A stretch of 64,000 bases of DNA from ZC4RG30 sp963812195 (GTDB taxonomy: Bacteria > Pseudomonadota > Gammaproteobacteria > Steroidobacterales > Steroidobacteraceae). The notes beneath the pieces are model-generated. The model made no database searches, was not told the DNA's origin, and was given only the letters and a program-made list of their open reading frames with translations. The stretch covers positions 248,001 to 312,000 of the forward strand of contig CAWEUI010000013.1 of NCBI GenBank assembly GCA_963812195.1, given 5' to 3'. Below, in pieces: positions 47,551-58,954 of the stretch (within the stretch, counting starts at the first letter, position 1; each line of letters begins with the position of its first letter). The position numbers were made by a program, and so were the translations under genes.

Positions 47551-49957
47551 GGTCGGGAACCGGCTGCCAGACGCAACGCATTGAGCGTGACCGTCAGGGA
47601 AGAGACCACCATGGTCAGCGCGGCCGCCCAGGGCGGGATGTGGCCCAGCGCCGCGACCGGCAGCGCCACCAGGTTGTAGCACAGCGCCCAGGTGAGGTTC
47701 TGGCGGATGACCTTGCGCGTGCGCCGTGCGATGGCGACGGCAGCGGCGACGCGCGTGAGCGAGGAGTGCAGCAACACGATGTCCGCACTCTGTCTGGCAA
47801 GGGCTGCCGCGTCGTTGACGGCGATGGAAACGTCCGCGCCAGTCAGGACCGGTGCGTCATTGATGCCGTCACCGACCATGGCGACGCGGCGCCCGGCCTG
47901 CTGCAGTGCGTGTACCCGGGCCAGCTTGTCCTGCGGCAGCAGGCGCCCCTCGACGCTTTCCATGGAAACGTCGAGCCGGGCGGCAAACCGGCGCACCGCA
48001 TCGTCCGCGTCGCCGCTGAGGATCTGCAGTCGCAGGCCCTGCGTTGCCAGCCTGCGCAGCGTGCGCGAGGTTTCCTCGCGGGGCTGCTCGTCCAGTTCGA
48101 AGCGGGCCAGCGCTGCGGAGCCGTCCCCCAGCCATACGGCACCATCGTCGGGGCGGCCGGCCGCGAATCCGGCCGTGCCGAGCCGCAACCTGCGCTGCCC
48201 CACCTCGCCCTCGAGTCCCAGGCCCGGGTGTCGTGTGGAGCCGGCGGTCGCGCGCCCGTCGTCCGCGCCGTGAAATGCCGAAGCCAGCGGGTGGCGCGAA
48301 TCGCGTTCCAGTGCCGCGGCCAGGTGTGTGGCTTCCGCGGCGCGCAGCGCACCGAATACGTCCACGCGCGCAATGCGCCAGTTGCTTTCACCGAGCGTGC
48401 CGGTCTTGTCGAACACCATGGTATCCACGCGCGCGAGCTGCTCGAGCGCGTCGGGTCGCAGCACCAGCATGCCCATGGCGGACAGGCGCGCATAGGCCGC
48501 GGCAAGCGCCGCCGGGACCGCCAGTGACAGCGCACAGGGGCAGCTGATCACCAGCGTGGCCAGCGCCACTTCCAGCGCCCGGTCGGGTTGGGTGGCGTGC
48601 CAGTACAGATAGACGCCCCCGGCAATCAGCACCAGCGCCAGCACGAACCACGAGGCCACGCGGTCCGCCCAGGCGGCGACATGCGGGCGATGCGCCTGGG
48701 CGGTATGCACCAGCCGTTCCAGCGCCGACAGCCGCGTCGCGGCACCGCTGGCCGTGACGCGTACGCGCACGGGCTGATCCGCGCACAGCGATCCGGCCAG
48801 CACGGCATCACCGGGCTGGCGCGCGGCGGGCCGGAACTCGCCGGTCAGCAGCGCCTCGTTGAATCCCGCGGCGCGATCCAGCAGCACGCCGTCGGCCGGC
48901 AGGTGCTCGCCGGCGGCAACGCGTACCGTGTCGCCCGGCTGCAGGCGGGAGGCGGGCAGCGATTCGAGTTCACCGCCCGCGCGCTCGCGCTGTGCCAGCA
49001 CCGGTCGGGCGCCGGCCAACGCGTCGATGCGCTGGTTGGCGATCTGCCGGGCACGCAGCTCCAGCACGCGCGCGGCCAGCAGCAGGAACACGAACATCAC
49101 CGCGGCGTCGAACCAGACTTGCGGACCGCCGCGCAGCGTTTCCCAGGTGCTGGCGCCCCAGGCAAGCAACGTGGACAGGGCCACCAGCGTGTCCATCCCG
49201 GCGCGCCGCTGCGACAGTTCGCGCCAGGCACCGGCCAGGAACGGGAAACCGGCATAGAACACCACCGGCGTGGCCAGCAGGAAGGCCAGCCAGCGGAAGA
49301 AGTCACGGGTGGGCAGCGGCATCTGACCGCTGGTGTCCAGGTACAGCGCCTCGGAGAACATCATCGTCTGCGCCGCCACGATGCCGGCCAGCCCGAGGCG
49401 CAGCAGCCAGCGGTGCCACTCGCTGCGGCGCGCGCGCTCCCGATCCAGACTGCCGGCCAGCCAGGGACGGTAGCCGAGGCTGTGCAGCCGGCCCAGGATC
49501 GCCGACAAGGCGTTGCGCGCCGGGTCCCATACCAGACGGATGCGTCCGGTGACCGCGTTGGCGCTGATCTCGGCAACGCCGGCCTCGCGCGACAGTGCCC
49601 GGTCTATCAGCCACGCGCAGGCCGCGCAGCGCATGCCGTCGGTGGCGAAGACGATCTCGCGCCCCTGCGGCACATCGCGCACATAGGGGGCCACTACGTC
49701 GTCGCGATCCCATGCAGCCAGATCCACCGCATCGGTGGATACGCGGCCCGCGGCGGTGCTGCGCAGCCGGTAGTAATCGTCCAGGTGCGCCTGGTGAATC
49801 CATTCAGCCGCGGCCGCGCAGCCGGCGCAGCAGAACTGGCCGTCGCCGCCGGTTGATTGCACCGGGCGGGCCGGCAACGGCTCGCCGCAGTGGGCACAGA
49901 CCGCGGCGTGCGCGCCGACGCGCCCGGGCGCCGACCGCGCGGCCAGCGCGGCCGTGT

Positions 49958-49961
<4 letters not shown>
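47547..49961 (-). CDS. ccoI: Copper-exporting P1B-type ATPase of cbb3 assembly (CcoI/FixI)
   Basis: 804 residues. An N-terminal Cys cluster (CAHC at 22-25, CCAGC at 44-48) is followed by a heavy-metal domain with CAAC (112-115), eight membrane segments with the CPC metal site (474-476), the phosphorylation motif DKTGT (518-522), and GDGINDAP near 686. It transports copper across the inner membrane for the binuclear centre of the oxidase. It overlaps ccoS and starts just inside the end of ccoG. Confidence 0.93.
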
Positions 49962-51505
<1,544 letters not shown>

Positions 51506-51509
51506 GGCG

Positions 51510-51809
51510 TCAGTCGTCCCGCTGCATCCCGCGGTACCGGTTGCCGGGGCACAGCAGTATCCAGGTGAACAGGCTTGACGCGGCCGTCGCGATCCAGAAC
51601 AGGAAGAACCCCAGCGTGTAGCCCAGGCCGCGGCTGATCGCGACGTCGGGCCGCAGCAGGTGCAGCAGGTCGACCGGATCGAACAGCGCGAAGAACACCA
51701 TGGTGGCCACGCCGGCGGCAAAGAAGCTGGGCCACAGGATCGCACCGAGCCGCTGGCTCAGCGAGCAGCGCGACGGGTCGAACTGCGGGTCCGGGTTCGT
51801 GCCGGTCAT
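51510..51809 (-). CDS. Small two-helix membrane protein between ccoP and ccoG
   Basis: 99 residues. A soluble N-terminus is followed by two membrane helices (ILWPSFFAAGVATMVFFALF and a second at about 62-85, ending in CPGNRYRGMQRDD). I recall proteins of this kind next to ccoP in some gammaproteobacteria but have no name for them. ATGA overlap with ccoP suggests co-translation, so a role in oxidase assembly or stability is likely. Confidence 0.7.
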   Translation of the reverse strand: MTGTNPDPQFDPSRCSLSQRLGAILWPSFFAAGVATMVFFALFDPVDLLHLLRPDVAISRGLGYTLGFFLFWIATAASSLFTWILLCPGNRYRGMQRDD

Positions 51810-52729
51810 GGCGCGGTCTCATGGTGCGACAGCGACCAGGCGTAGGCCGCGGCCAGGCGCGCGCGGGTCTCCCCCAGCAACTGGCGATGGGCGGGCATCA
51901 CGCCATTGCGTCCCTGCTCCAGCGCCGTGCGGATGGCCGCGCGGCTGCGGCCGTACAGCCAGTAGTCGTCGGTCAGGTCCGGTGCGCCCAGCTGCGGATT
52001 GCCCTTGGCATTGGCGCCGTGGCAGGCAGCGCAGACGGAGGCGAACAGTTTGGCGCCACGCGCCACGGCGTCACCGTTGGTGGCCCGCAGCGACGGGTCG
52101 GTCAGCGACAGCACGTAGGTGATCACCGCATCGACCGCGTACTTGCCGCCCATGGAGGTCAGTGTCGGTGCCCACACCGGCATCTGGGCCTGGCGGCCGT
52201 CGAGAACTGTCTGCAGCACGTTCGCGGGCGAGCCGCCCCAGTGCCAGATCTGGTCGGTGAGGTTCGGATAACCGGTCGCGCCCTGGCCCAGCGAGCCATG
52301 GCAGGTCGCGCAGTTGTTGCTGAAGATCGAGCGTCCCAGCCGCAGCGCCTGCGGATCACGCGCCAGCACGTCGATGGGCTTGCCCGCGTAGGGTTTGAAG
52401 GTCGCGGCGAGCCGTGCGCTGGTCTCGGCACGCTCCTGCTCCAGGGCGTGCGTGGAACTCCAGCCGCTGGTGCCGTGGAATGCGCCCAGGCCCGGGTAAA
52501 GCACCAGGTACACCAGCGCGAACACGATCGTCAGGTAGAACAGGTTGATCCACCAGCGCGGCAGCGGCTTGTCGTACTCGGTGATATTGCCGTCCCAGAC
52601 ATGCCCGGTGGCCTGCGGATCGGCGCCCTCGTGCCCGCGTTTGCGCGACGTGCTCCACAGCAGCAGCACGCAGCCGACTACGTTCACCGCCACCAGCGCA
52701 ATGATGTACCACGACCAACCGGAGCTCAT
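51806..52729 (-). CDS. ccoP: cbb3 oxidase diheme cytochrome c subunit
   Basis: 307 residues. Two N-terminal membrane helices (about 8-25 and 62-79) precede two periplasmic cytochrome c domains with heme sites CATCH (140-144) and CAACH (233-237) and matching Met ligands (MPVW, VMPAH). It passes electrons to CcoO and CcoN. The ATG overlaps the ccoQ stop (ATGA). Confidence 0.96.
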   Translation of the reverse strand: MSSGWSWYIIALVAVNVVGCVLLLWSTSRKRGHEGADPQATGHVWDGNITEYDKPLPRWWINLFYLTIVFALVYLVLYPGLGAFHGTSGWSSTHALEQERAETSARLAATFKPYAGKPIDVLARDPQALRLGRSIFSNNCATCHGSLGQGATGYPNLTDQIWHWGGSPANVLQTVLDGRQAQMPVWAPTLTSMGGKYAVDAVITYVLSLTDPSLRATNGDAVARGAKLFASVCAACHGANAKGNPQLGAPDLTDDYWLYGRSRAAIRTALEQGRNGVMPAHRQLLGETRARLAAAYAWSLSHHETAP

Positions 52730-52869
52730 GGGCCAGCCTCCTCAGCGTCATCCTCGAGCGGAATGCGTGCCGCGGCGTCGAACTCCTGCTTGCGCGCCGG
52801 GCGCCAGGCCCACACCCAGCCGCACAGGAACAGCACCAGCAGTGCCGCGGTGATGATGCCGGGGATCAT
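52726..52869 (-). CDS. ccoQ: cbb3 oxidase small subunit CcoQ/FixQ
   Basis: 47 residues: one membrane helix (IITAALLVLFLCGWVWAW) and a short charged tail (RKQEFDAAARIPLEDDAEE), the usual make-up of CcoQ, which stabilises the complex. It overlaps ccoO and ccoP by four bases each (ATGA). Confidence 0.9.
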   Translation of the reverse strand: MIPGIITAALLVLFLCGWVWAWRPARKQEFDAAARIPLEDDAEEAGP

Positions 52870-53517
52870 CGGGGCGCTCCCGGCGGCGGAGCCGCCTGTG
52901 AAGAAGTGGGGGCAGCCGGATGCGAGCGCAGCCCCTGCAGATAGGTGATCAGGGCGTCCATCTCGGTATGGCCGGCAACGGCGGCGGGTGCGCCGGCGAT
53001 TGTCGGCGCTGCTGTAGGGATCACCCAGCCGCCGCAGGGCGCGCATGTGCTGCTGCACGGTGGCGCCGTCGAGCTGCCGCCGGGCAAGCCAGGGAAATCC
53101 CGGCATGTTCGATTCCGGCACGACGTCGCGCGGGTTGTTCAGGTGCACGCGATGCCAGTCGTCCGAATAGCGGCCGCCGACGCGCGCCAGGTCCGGGCCG
53201 GTGCGCTTGCTGCCCCACTGGAACGGCCGGTCGTACACGGATTCGCCGGCCTGCGAATACGGTCCGTAGCGCTCGGTTTCGAAGGCCAGCGTGCGGACCA
53301 TCTGCGAGTGGCAGTTGTAGCAGCCCTCGCGCACGTACACGTCGCGGCCGGCCAGGGCCAGTGCGGAGTACGGCTTGACGCCGGGGTTGGGCTGGATGGC
53401 CTGCGCCTGGTACATCAGCGGCACGATCTCGGCGAGGCCGCCGAACGACACCGCCACCGCAATCAGCACAGCCATCAGGCCGACGTTCTTCTCGATCTTC
53501 TCGTGCATGGTGCTCAT
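52866..53517 (-). CDS. ccoO: cbb3 oxidase monoheme cytochrome c subunit (one-base insertion)
   Basis: Undoing one extra A near 53005 gives 216 residues. N-terminal helix (VGLMAVLIAVAVSFGGLAEI), heme site CYNCH in REGCYNCHSQMVR, and Met in ESNMPGFPWL. The frame change is between DPYSSAD and IAGAPAAVAGHTEMDALITY. In the given sequence the frame runs without a stop from the end of ccoN into ccoO, but the ATG at 53517 and the normal start MSTMHEKIEKN show a separate gene; see ccoN. Confidence 0.9.
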
Positions 53518-54974
53518 GCGCCTGCTCCCTGGGCCCTGTGCCTCGGCCGGATCCGGTGCCAGCAGCGGCTGCGGCGCGGCCACGCCGGCCATCTGCCAGG
53601 TGCGCCAGCAGTTCACCGCCATCAGCACCATGCCCGACAGCACCAGCAGGCCGCCGCCCAGTCGCACCAGGTAGTACGGGTAGGTGGCATTGAGCGATTC
53701 GACGAAGGTGTAGGTGAGCGTGCCGTCGGCGTTCGTGGCGCGCCACATCAGGCCCTGCATGACGCCGGCGATCCACATCGCGGCGATGTAGAACACCACG
53801 CCGATGGTGTGCATCCAGAAGTGCACGTCGATCCAGCGCACCGAATACATCTGCTTCACGCCCAGCAGTCGCGGCAGCAGCGAGTAGATGGAGCCGAGCG
53901 TGATCATGGCCACCCAGCCCAGCGCGCCGGAATGCACGTGGCCGATGGTCCAGTCGGTGTAGTGCGACAGCGAGTTGACCGTCTTGATCGACATCATCGG
54001 CCCTTCGAAGGTCGACATCATGTAGAAGGACAGCGAGACGATCAGGAACTTCAGGATCGGATCGGTGCGCAGTTTGTGCCAGACGCCGGACAGGGTCATG
54101 ATGCCGTTGATGGCGCCGCCCCAGGACGGGGCCAGCAGGATCAGCGAGAACACCATGCCCAGCGACTGCGCCCAGTCGGGCAGCGCGGTGTAATGCAGGT
54201 GGTGCGGCCCGGCCCACATGTAGATGGCGATCAGCGCCCAGAAGTGCACGATGGACAGGCGGTAGGAATAGATCGGCCGCCCGGCCTGCTTGGGCACGAA
54301 GTAGTACATCATCCCGAGGAAGCCGGCCGTGAGGAAGAAGCCCACGGCATTGTGGCCATACCACCACTGCACCATGGCGTCGACCGCGCCGCTGTAGACC
54401 GGGTAGGACTTGGTCAGGCCTGACCGGAATCGCGACGTTGTTGACGATGTGCAGCAGCGCGATGGTCGATGATGAAGGAGCCGTAGAACCAGTTGGCGAC
54501 ATAGATGTGCTTGACCCGGCGCATGGCGATCGTCCCGAAGAACAGCACCGCATAGGCGATCCACACGATCGCGATCAGCCAGTCGATCGGCCACTCCAGC
54601 TCGGCGTACTCCTTGCTCTGGGTCATTCCCAGCGGCAGCGTGATCGCGGCCAGCACGATCACCAGCTGCCAGCCCCAGAACACGAACGCGGCCAGCCGGT
54701 CGGAGATCAGCCGCACATGGCAGGTGCGCTGCACGACGTGCAGGCTGGTGCCGATCAGCGCGCTGCCGCCGAATGCGAAGATCACCGCATTGGTGTGCAG
54801 CGGTCGCAGCCGTCCGTAGCTGAGCCACGGCACATCGAAATTCAGCGCCGGCCAGTACAGCTGCGCGGCGATGAAGGCGCCGACGGACATGCCGACGATG
54901 CCCCATACGATGGTCATGGCCAGGAACTGGCGGACCACCTTGTCGTTGTAGAAACCCTGTGCGCTCACAGACAT
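53514..54974 (-). CDS. ccoN: cbb3 oxidase catalytic subunit I (frameshifted in the given sequence)
   Basis: Subunit I holds heme b and the heme b3-CuB centre where oxygen is reduced. The first 165 residues run from ATG at 54974 (GGAGG upstream) through LRPLHTNAVIFAFGGSALIG. Extra bases near 54468 and 54420 put IALLHIVNNVAIPV and LTKSYPVYSGAVDAMVQWWY in other frames; the rest then reads normally, including GPHHLHYTALPDW and SLSHYTDWTIGHVHSGALGW with His ligands. At the 3' end the frame is open into ccoO. One more extra base would end the gene at the TGA at 53514-53516, overlapping the ccoO ATG, giving 485 residues. Confidence 0.88.
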
Positions 54975-55021
54975 GAACAAGCCTCCGCGGGCAGCCTCCG
55001 GGATTTACCAACCAGACAATG

Positions 55022-55035
55022 ACTGCTTAGGCAGT
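55022..55035. promoter_or_regulatory. Short inverted repeat upstream of ccoN
   Basis: ACTGC, four bases, GCAGT, about 50 bases before the ccoN start in the 292-base gap to miaB. It could be an operator. No clear FNR/ANR box (TTGAT-N4-ATCAA) is seen, although cbb3 operons are often under such control. I see nothing else in this gap apart from GC-rich spacer. Confidence 0.25.
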
Positions 55036-55266
55036 TATAGATCTTCGCGGTGGCGAATGTGGCCGAACTTCCGGTCGGTCCTGGCATGCCGGTCTCCCTG
55101 CAAGTAGTTGAGCGTGCACGCTACTAGGCGGCCCGGCGGGCGCAAATACGTACTAATGCGGCATGACGGGTGCGTCGCACGCGGCGGATACATCCGACGG
55201 CAGGTAGCCCCATTGTGCAGCGCACTATCGGTAAGATCCGTAGTCGATCAGCTGCCTCACGGTTCC

Positions 55267-56623
55267 ATGCCCAGACGCTATTTCATCAAGACATTTGGCT
55301 GCCAGATGAATGAGTACGACTCGTCCCGCATGGGCGATGTGCTCGCCTCCGCCGAGGGGCTGCAGGCGGTTGAAGCCGAGGCCGACGCCGACATCCTGCT
55401 GATGAACACCTGTTCGGTGCGGGACAAGGCGGAAGACAAGGTCTATTCGTTGCTGGGCCACTGGCGGGCGCTGAAGGCCGCGCGTCCGGGCGTCATCATC
55501 GGCGTGGGCGGGTGCGTGGCCAGCCAGGAGGGCGAGGCGATCACGGCGCGCGCGCCGCATGTGGATCTCGTGTTCGGGCCGCAGACCATCCATCGCCTGC
55601 CGCAGATGCTGGCCGAGCTGCGCCGCACGGGTCGCGCGCAGGTGGATGTCAGTTTTCCGGAGATCGAGAAGTTCGATCGCCTGCCGGCGCCGCGCGCCGC
55701 GGGCGCCACGGCCTTCGTGTCCATCATGGAGGGCTGCAGCAAGTTCTGCAGCTATTGCGTGGTGCCCTATACGCGCGGTGAGGAAGTAAGCCGGCCGGCC
55801 GCCGCGGTGCTCGAGGAAATCCGCGGTCTGCTCGCGCAGGGCGTGGGCGAGATCACGCTGCTCGGACAGAACGTGAACGCCTACGAAGGTGCGCGCGAGG
55901 GCGCGCCGCCGATGGATCTGGGACTGCTCATCCGCACGGTGGGCGCGATGCCGGGCGTGGAGCGCATCCGCTTCACCACCTCGCATCCGATCAACTTCGA
56001 TGATTCGCTGGTGGAGGCGTTCGCGCACACCCGCAAGCTGGTCAATCACCTGCATCTTCCGGTGCAGAGCGGCTCGGACCGGATCCTGGCGCAGATGCGT
56101 CGTGGTTACACCGCGCTGGAATTCAAACAGAAGCTCAGGAAGCTGCGTGCGGTGCGTCCGGACATCGCCATCTCCACCGATCTGATCGTCGGATTTCCCG
56201 GCGAGACGGAACACGACTTCCAGCAGACCCTGGATCTGGTGGCCGAAACCGGACTGGACCAGTCTTTCAGTTTCATCTACAGCCGTCGGCCGGGCACGCC
56301 GGCCGCCTCGCTGCCCGATGACGTGCCCGCCGGGGTCAAATCCGAGCGGCTGGCGCGCCTGCAGGCACTGCTGGACTCGCAGGCGCGCGCCATCAGCGGC
56401 GCCATGGTCGGCAGCGTGCAGCGCGTGCTGGTGGAGCGCCCCTCGCGCCGCGACGCGAGCGAGCTGGCGGGCCGCACCGAGAACAACCGCTGGGTCAACT
56501 TCCAGGGCGATGCGCGCCTTATCAATCGCTTCGTCGATGTCGAGGTCACCGCAGCCCTGAACAATTCGCTGCGTGGCCGGCTGCTGGTGGCGGATGCCGT
56601 TGCGGGCGGATCTTTCCGCGTGA
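55267..56623 (+). CDS. miaB: tRNA-2-methylthio-N6-dimethylallyladenosine synthase MiaB (apparent in-frame fusion to PhoH)
   Basis: Radical SAM methylthiotransferase acting on A37 of tRNAs that read UNN codons. N-terminal cluster Cys12, Cys49 and Cys83; radical-SAM Cys157, Cys161 and Cys164 in GCSKFCSYC; a TRAM domain at about 375-440 (RVLVERPSRRDASELAGRTE). In the given sequence there is no stop and the frame continues through PhoH to 57618 (783 residues). A TGA at 56621-56623, overlapping the likely PhoH GTG at 56620, is one base out of frame; one extra base near 56580-56615 would explain the lost stop and give 451 residues. Confidence 0.9.
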
Positions 56624-57618
56624 AGCCGCGACGCGCAGCGGCCGTGCCGCGGGCGCTCGAATTCGAGCTGCTGCCCGAGGACAACCAGCGCCTGGCCGTG
56701 CTGTGTGGCCCGCTGGACCAGAACCTGCGGCTGATCGAGCAGCGTCTGGGCGTGGAGGTGCGCCGGCGTGGCAACCAGTTCCGGGTTTCCGGCAGCGCCG
56801 CGACAGGCGCGGCGCAGGTGCTGCGCGATCTGTTCGAACTGACCGCGGGCGGTGGCGCCGTGGATTTGCCCGATGTGCACCTGGCGCTGCGTGAGCACGA
56901 GACGCAGGAGGTGGTCGGCGCGACAACACGCACGGCACCGGTAGTCGCGCCGCCCGCCGAGGATGCCGCGCGCGTGCCGCGCGGCCTGATCCGCGCGCGC
57001 GGCGAGCACCAGAAGCAGTATCTGGCCAATATCCACAACCACGACCTGACCTTCGGCATCGGCCCTGCCGGTACCGGCAAGACGTTTCTTGCGGTGGCCT
57101 GCGCGGTGGAGGCCCTGCACAGCGAGCGCGTGCGGCGCATCGTGCTGGTGCGCCCCGCGGTGGAGGCCGGCGAGCGGCTGGGCTTTCTGCCCGGCGACCT
57201 GACGCAGAAGGTGGATCCCTACCTGCGCCCGATGTACGACGCACTGTACGAGATGATGGGCTTCGATCGCGTGGCGCGCTTCATCGAGCGCAACATCATC
57301 GAGGTGGCGCCGCTTGCCTTCATGCGCGGCCGCTCCCTGAATGAATCCTTCATCATCCTGGACGAGGCGCAGAACACCACGCCCGAGCAGATGAAGATGT
57401 TCCTGACGCGCATCGGCTTCGGTTCGCGCGCGGTGGTGACCGGGGACGTGACGCAGACGGATCTGCCCGTCGGCAAGCTCTCCGGGCTCAAGCACGCGGT
57501 GGACGTGCTGCCGGCGGTGTCCGGCGTTGCCTTTTCGATCTTCGATGCCGCCGACGTGGTGCGCCATCCGCTGGTGCAGCGGATCGTGCGTGCCTACGAG
57601 GAACAGGGGCCGGCATGA
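56620..57618 (+). CDS. phoH: PhoH-family ATPase (YbeZ)
   Basis: 332 residues if it starts at the GTG at 56620, which would overlap a miaB stop as GTGA. An N-terminal KH-like domain (ELLPEDNQRLAVLCGPLDQN) is followed by the ATPase core with Walker A GPAGTGKTFLAV, GERLGFLPGDLTQKVDPYLR and the Walker B-type IILDEAQNTTPEQMKM. YbeZ works with the RNase YbeY in ribosome maturation and quality control. Its stop overlaps ybeY by four bases. As given it is the second half of a 783-residue open frame. Confidence 0.9.
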   Translation: MKPRRAAAVPRALEFELLPEDNQRLAVLCGPLDQNLRLIEQRLGVEVRRRGNQFRVSGSAATGAAQVLRDLFELTAGGGAVDLPDVHLALREHETQEVVGATTRTAPVVAPPAEDAARVPRGLIRARGEHQKQYLANIHNHDLTFGIGPAGTGKTFLAVACAVEALHSERVRRIVLVRPAVEAGERLGFLPGDLTQKVDPYLRPMYDALYEMMGFDRVARFIERNIIEVAPLAFMRGRSLNESFIILDEAQNTTPEQMKMFLTRIGFGSRAVVTGDVTQTDLPVGKLSGLKHAVDVLPAVSGVAFSIFDAADVVRHPLVQRIVRAYEEQGPA

Positions 57619-58091
57619 GCGCCTACGCACGCACGCCGCTCATCGTGGACTGCAAGGTGCCGTCACGGGCACGCGCACCGGCTGCGCGCCTGATGGCACG
57701 CTGGGCCGACGCGGCGCTGGGGACGCGTGGCAACGGCTGCGAGATGGCGGTGCAGGTGGTCTCGGCGCCGCGCATGCGGATGCTCAACCGTCGCTATCGC
57801 GGCAAGGACAGGCCCACCAATGTGTTGTCGTTTCCGGCCAATCCCGCGCCCGGCGTCCGGCCGCGGCCGCTGGGCGACGTGCTGCTGTGCCCGTCGGTGC
57901 TGCGCCGGGAGGCGCGGGCGCAGGGCAAGAGCGAGCAGGCACACTGGGCGCATCTGGTCGTGCACGGCACGCTGCACCTGGTCGGCTACGACCACGACCA
58001 GGATCGCGCCGCGGCCCGCATGGAACGGCGCGAGATCGCCGTGCTGAAACGGCTCGGATTCGCCAATCCATATCGCCAGAGAACCGCATGA
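57615..58091 (+). CDS. ybeY: Endoribonuclease YbeY
   Basis: 158 residues. The zinc site HGTLHLVGYDHDQD with its three His is intact at about 116-129, and LNRRYRGKDRPTNVLSFPA is the conserved central block. YbeY matures 16S rRNA 3' ends and degrades defective ribosomes. ATGA overlaps with phoH and corC. Confidence 0.95.
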   Translation: MSAYARTPLIVDCKVPSRARAPAARLMARWADAALGTRGNGCEMAVQVVSAPRMRMLNRRYRGKDRPTNVLSFPANPAPGVRPRPLGDVLLCPSVLRREARAQGKSEQAHWAHLVVHGTLHLVGYDHDQDRAAARMERREIAVLKRLGFANPYRQRTA

Positions 58092-58954
58092 GCGGCGAGG
58101 AAGGTACACGCAGGACGATGGTCCGGCGCATCCGGCGCCTGACCGCCATCAAGGATCGGGACCAGCTGCGCGAGACGCTCAAGGACGCCGCCGTCCACGG
58201 CCTGCTCGATGCCGACGCACTGGCCATGGTCGAGGGCGTGCTGGACGTGGCCGAAACGCAGGTGCGCGACATCATGGTGCCGCACAACCACATGATCTGC
58301 GTGCGCGAGGATGATCCCGCGCCGCGCCTGCTGTCGGCGGCCATCGATTCCGGCCACTCGCGCTTTCCCGTGCTGGAGGCCGATGGCGAGGCAGTGGTGG
58401 GCATCCTGCTTGCAAAGGACCTGCTGCGCTTCTACACGCTGGGAAACGCCGCGAAATTCGATCTGCGCGAATGGATGCGCAAGCCGCTGTTCGTGCCCGA
58501 GTCCAAACGGGTGAACGTGCTGCTCAAGGAGTTGCGGGCGGCGCGCAACCACATGGCGATCGCCGTCGACGAATACGGCAGTGTCGCCGGGCTGGTCACC
58601 ATGGAGGATGCGATCGAGCAGATCGTCGGCCAGATCGACGACGAATACGACATCGAGGACGAGAAGAACATCCGCCGCGAGGGCGAGCAGACCTTCCAGG
58701 TGCGCGGCGCCACGCGCATCGGCGAGTTCAATGATTACTTCGGGGCGCAGTTTCCCGACGACGCCAACGACACGGTGGCCGGGCTGATCACCCAGCATTT
58801 CGGACGTCTGCCCCGGCGCGGCGAGGCCGCCATGCTCGATGGCTACGAATTCCGCGTGATCCGCGCCGACCGGCGGCGTATCGACGCACTGCGGGTCACG
58901 ACGCCTGCGACGGACGCGCCGCAGGGGCCGACCCCTTCCACGCAGAGTGGCTGA
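58088..58954 (+). CDS. corC: CorC/HlyC-family CBS-domain protein (YbeX)
   Basis: 288 residues. Two CBS domains (about 65-125 and 130-190; VRDIMVPHNHMICVREDD and NHMAIAVDEYGSVAGLVTME) and a C-terminal transporter-associated domain (FNDYFGAQFPDDANDTVAGL). It has no membrane segment, as in YbeX, and is linked to cobalt/magnesium efflux and to ribosome metabolism. The ATG overlaps the ybeY stop. Confidence 0.92.
   Translation: MSGEEGTRRTMVRRIRRLTAIKDRDQLRETLKDAAVHGLLDADALAMVEGVLDVAETQVRDIMVPHNHMICVREDDPAPRLLSAAIDSGHSRFPVLEADGEAVVGILLAKDLLRFYTLGNAAKFDLREWMRKPLFVPESKRVNVLLKELRAARNHMAIAVDEYGSVAGLVTMEDAIEQIVGQIDDEYDIEDEKNIRREGEQTFQVRGATRIGEFNDYFGAQFPDDANDTVAGLITQHFGRLPRRGEAAMLDGYEFRVIRADRRRIDALRVTTPATDAPQGPTPSTQSG

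Noticed and set aside
55267..57618. A genuine MiaB-PhoH fusion protein as the primary annotation
   Set aside because: An out-of-frame GTGA stop/start lies exactly at the domain junction and one extra base accounts for it; kept as a finding to test, not as the call.
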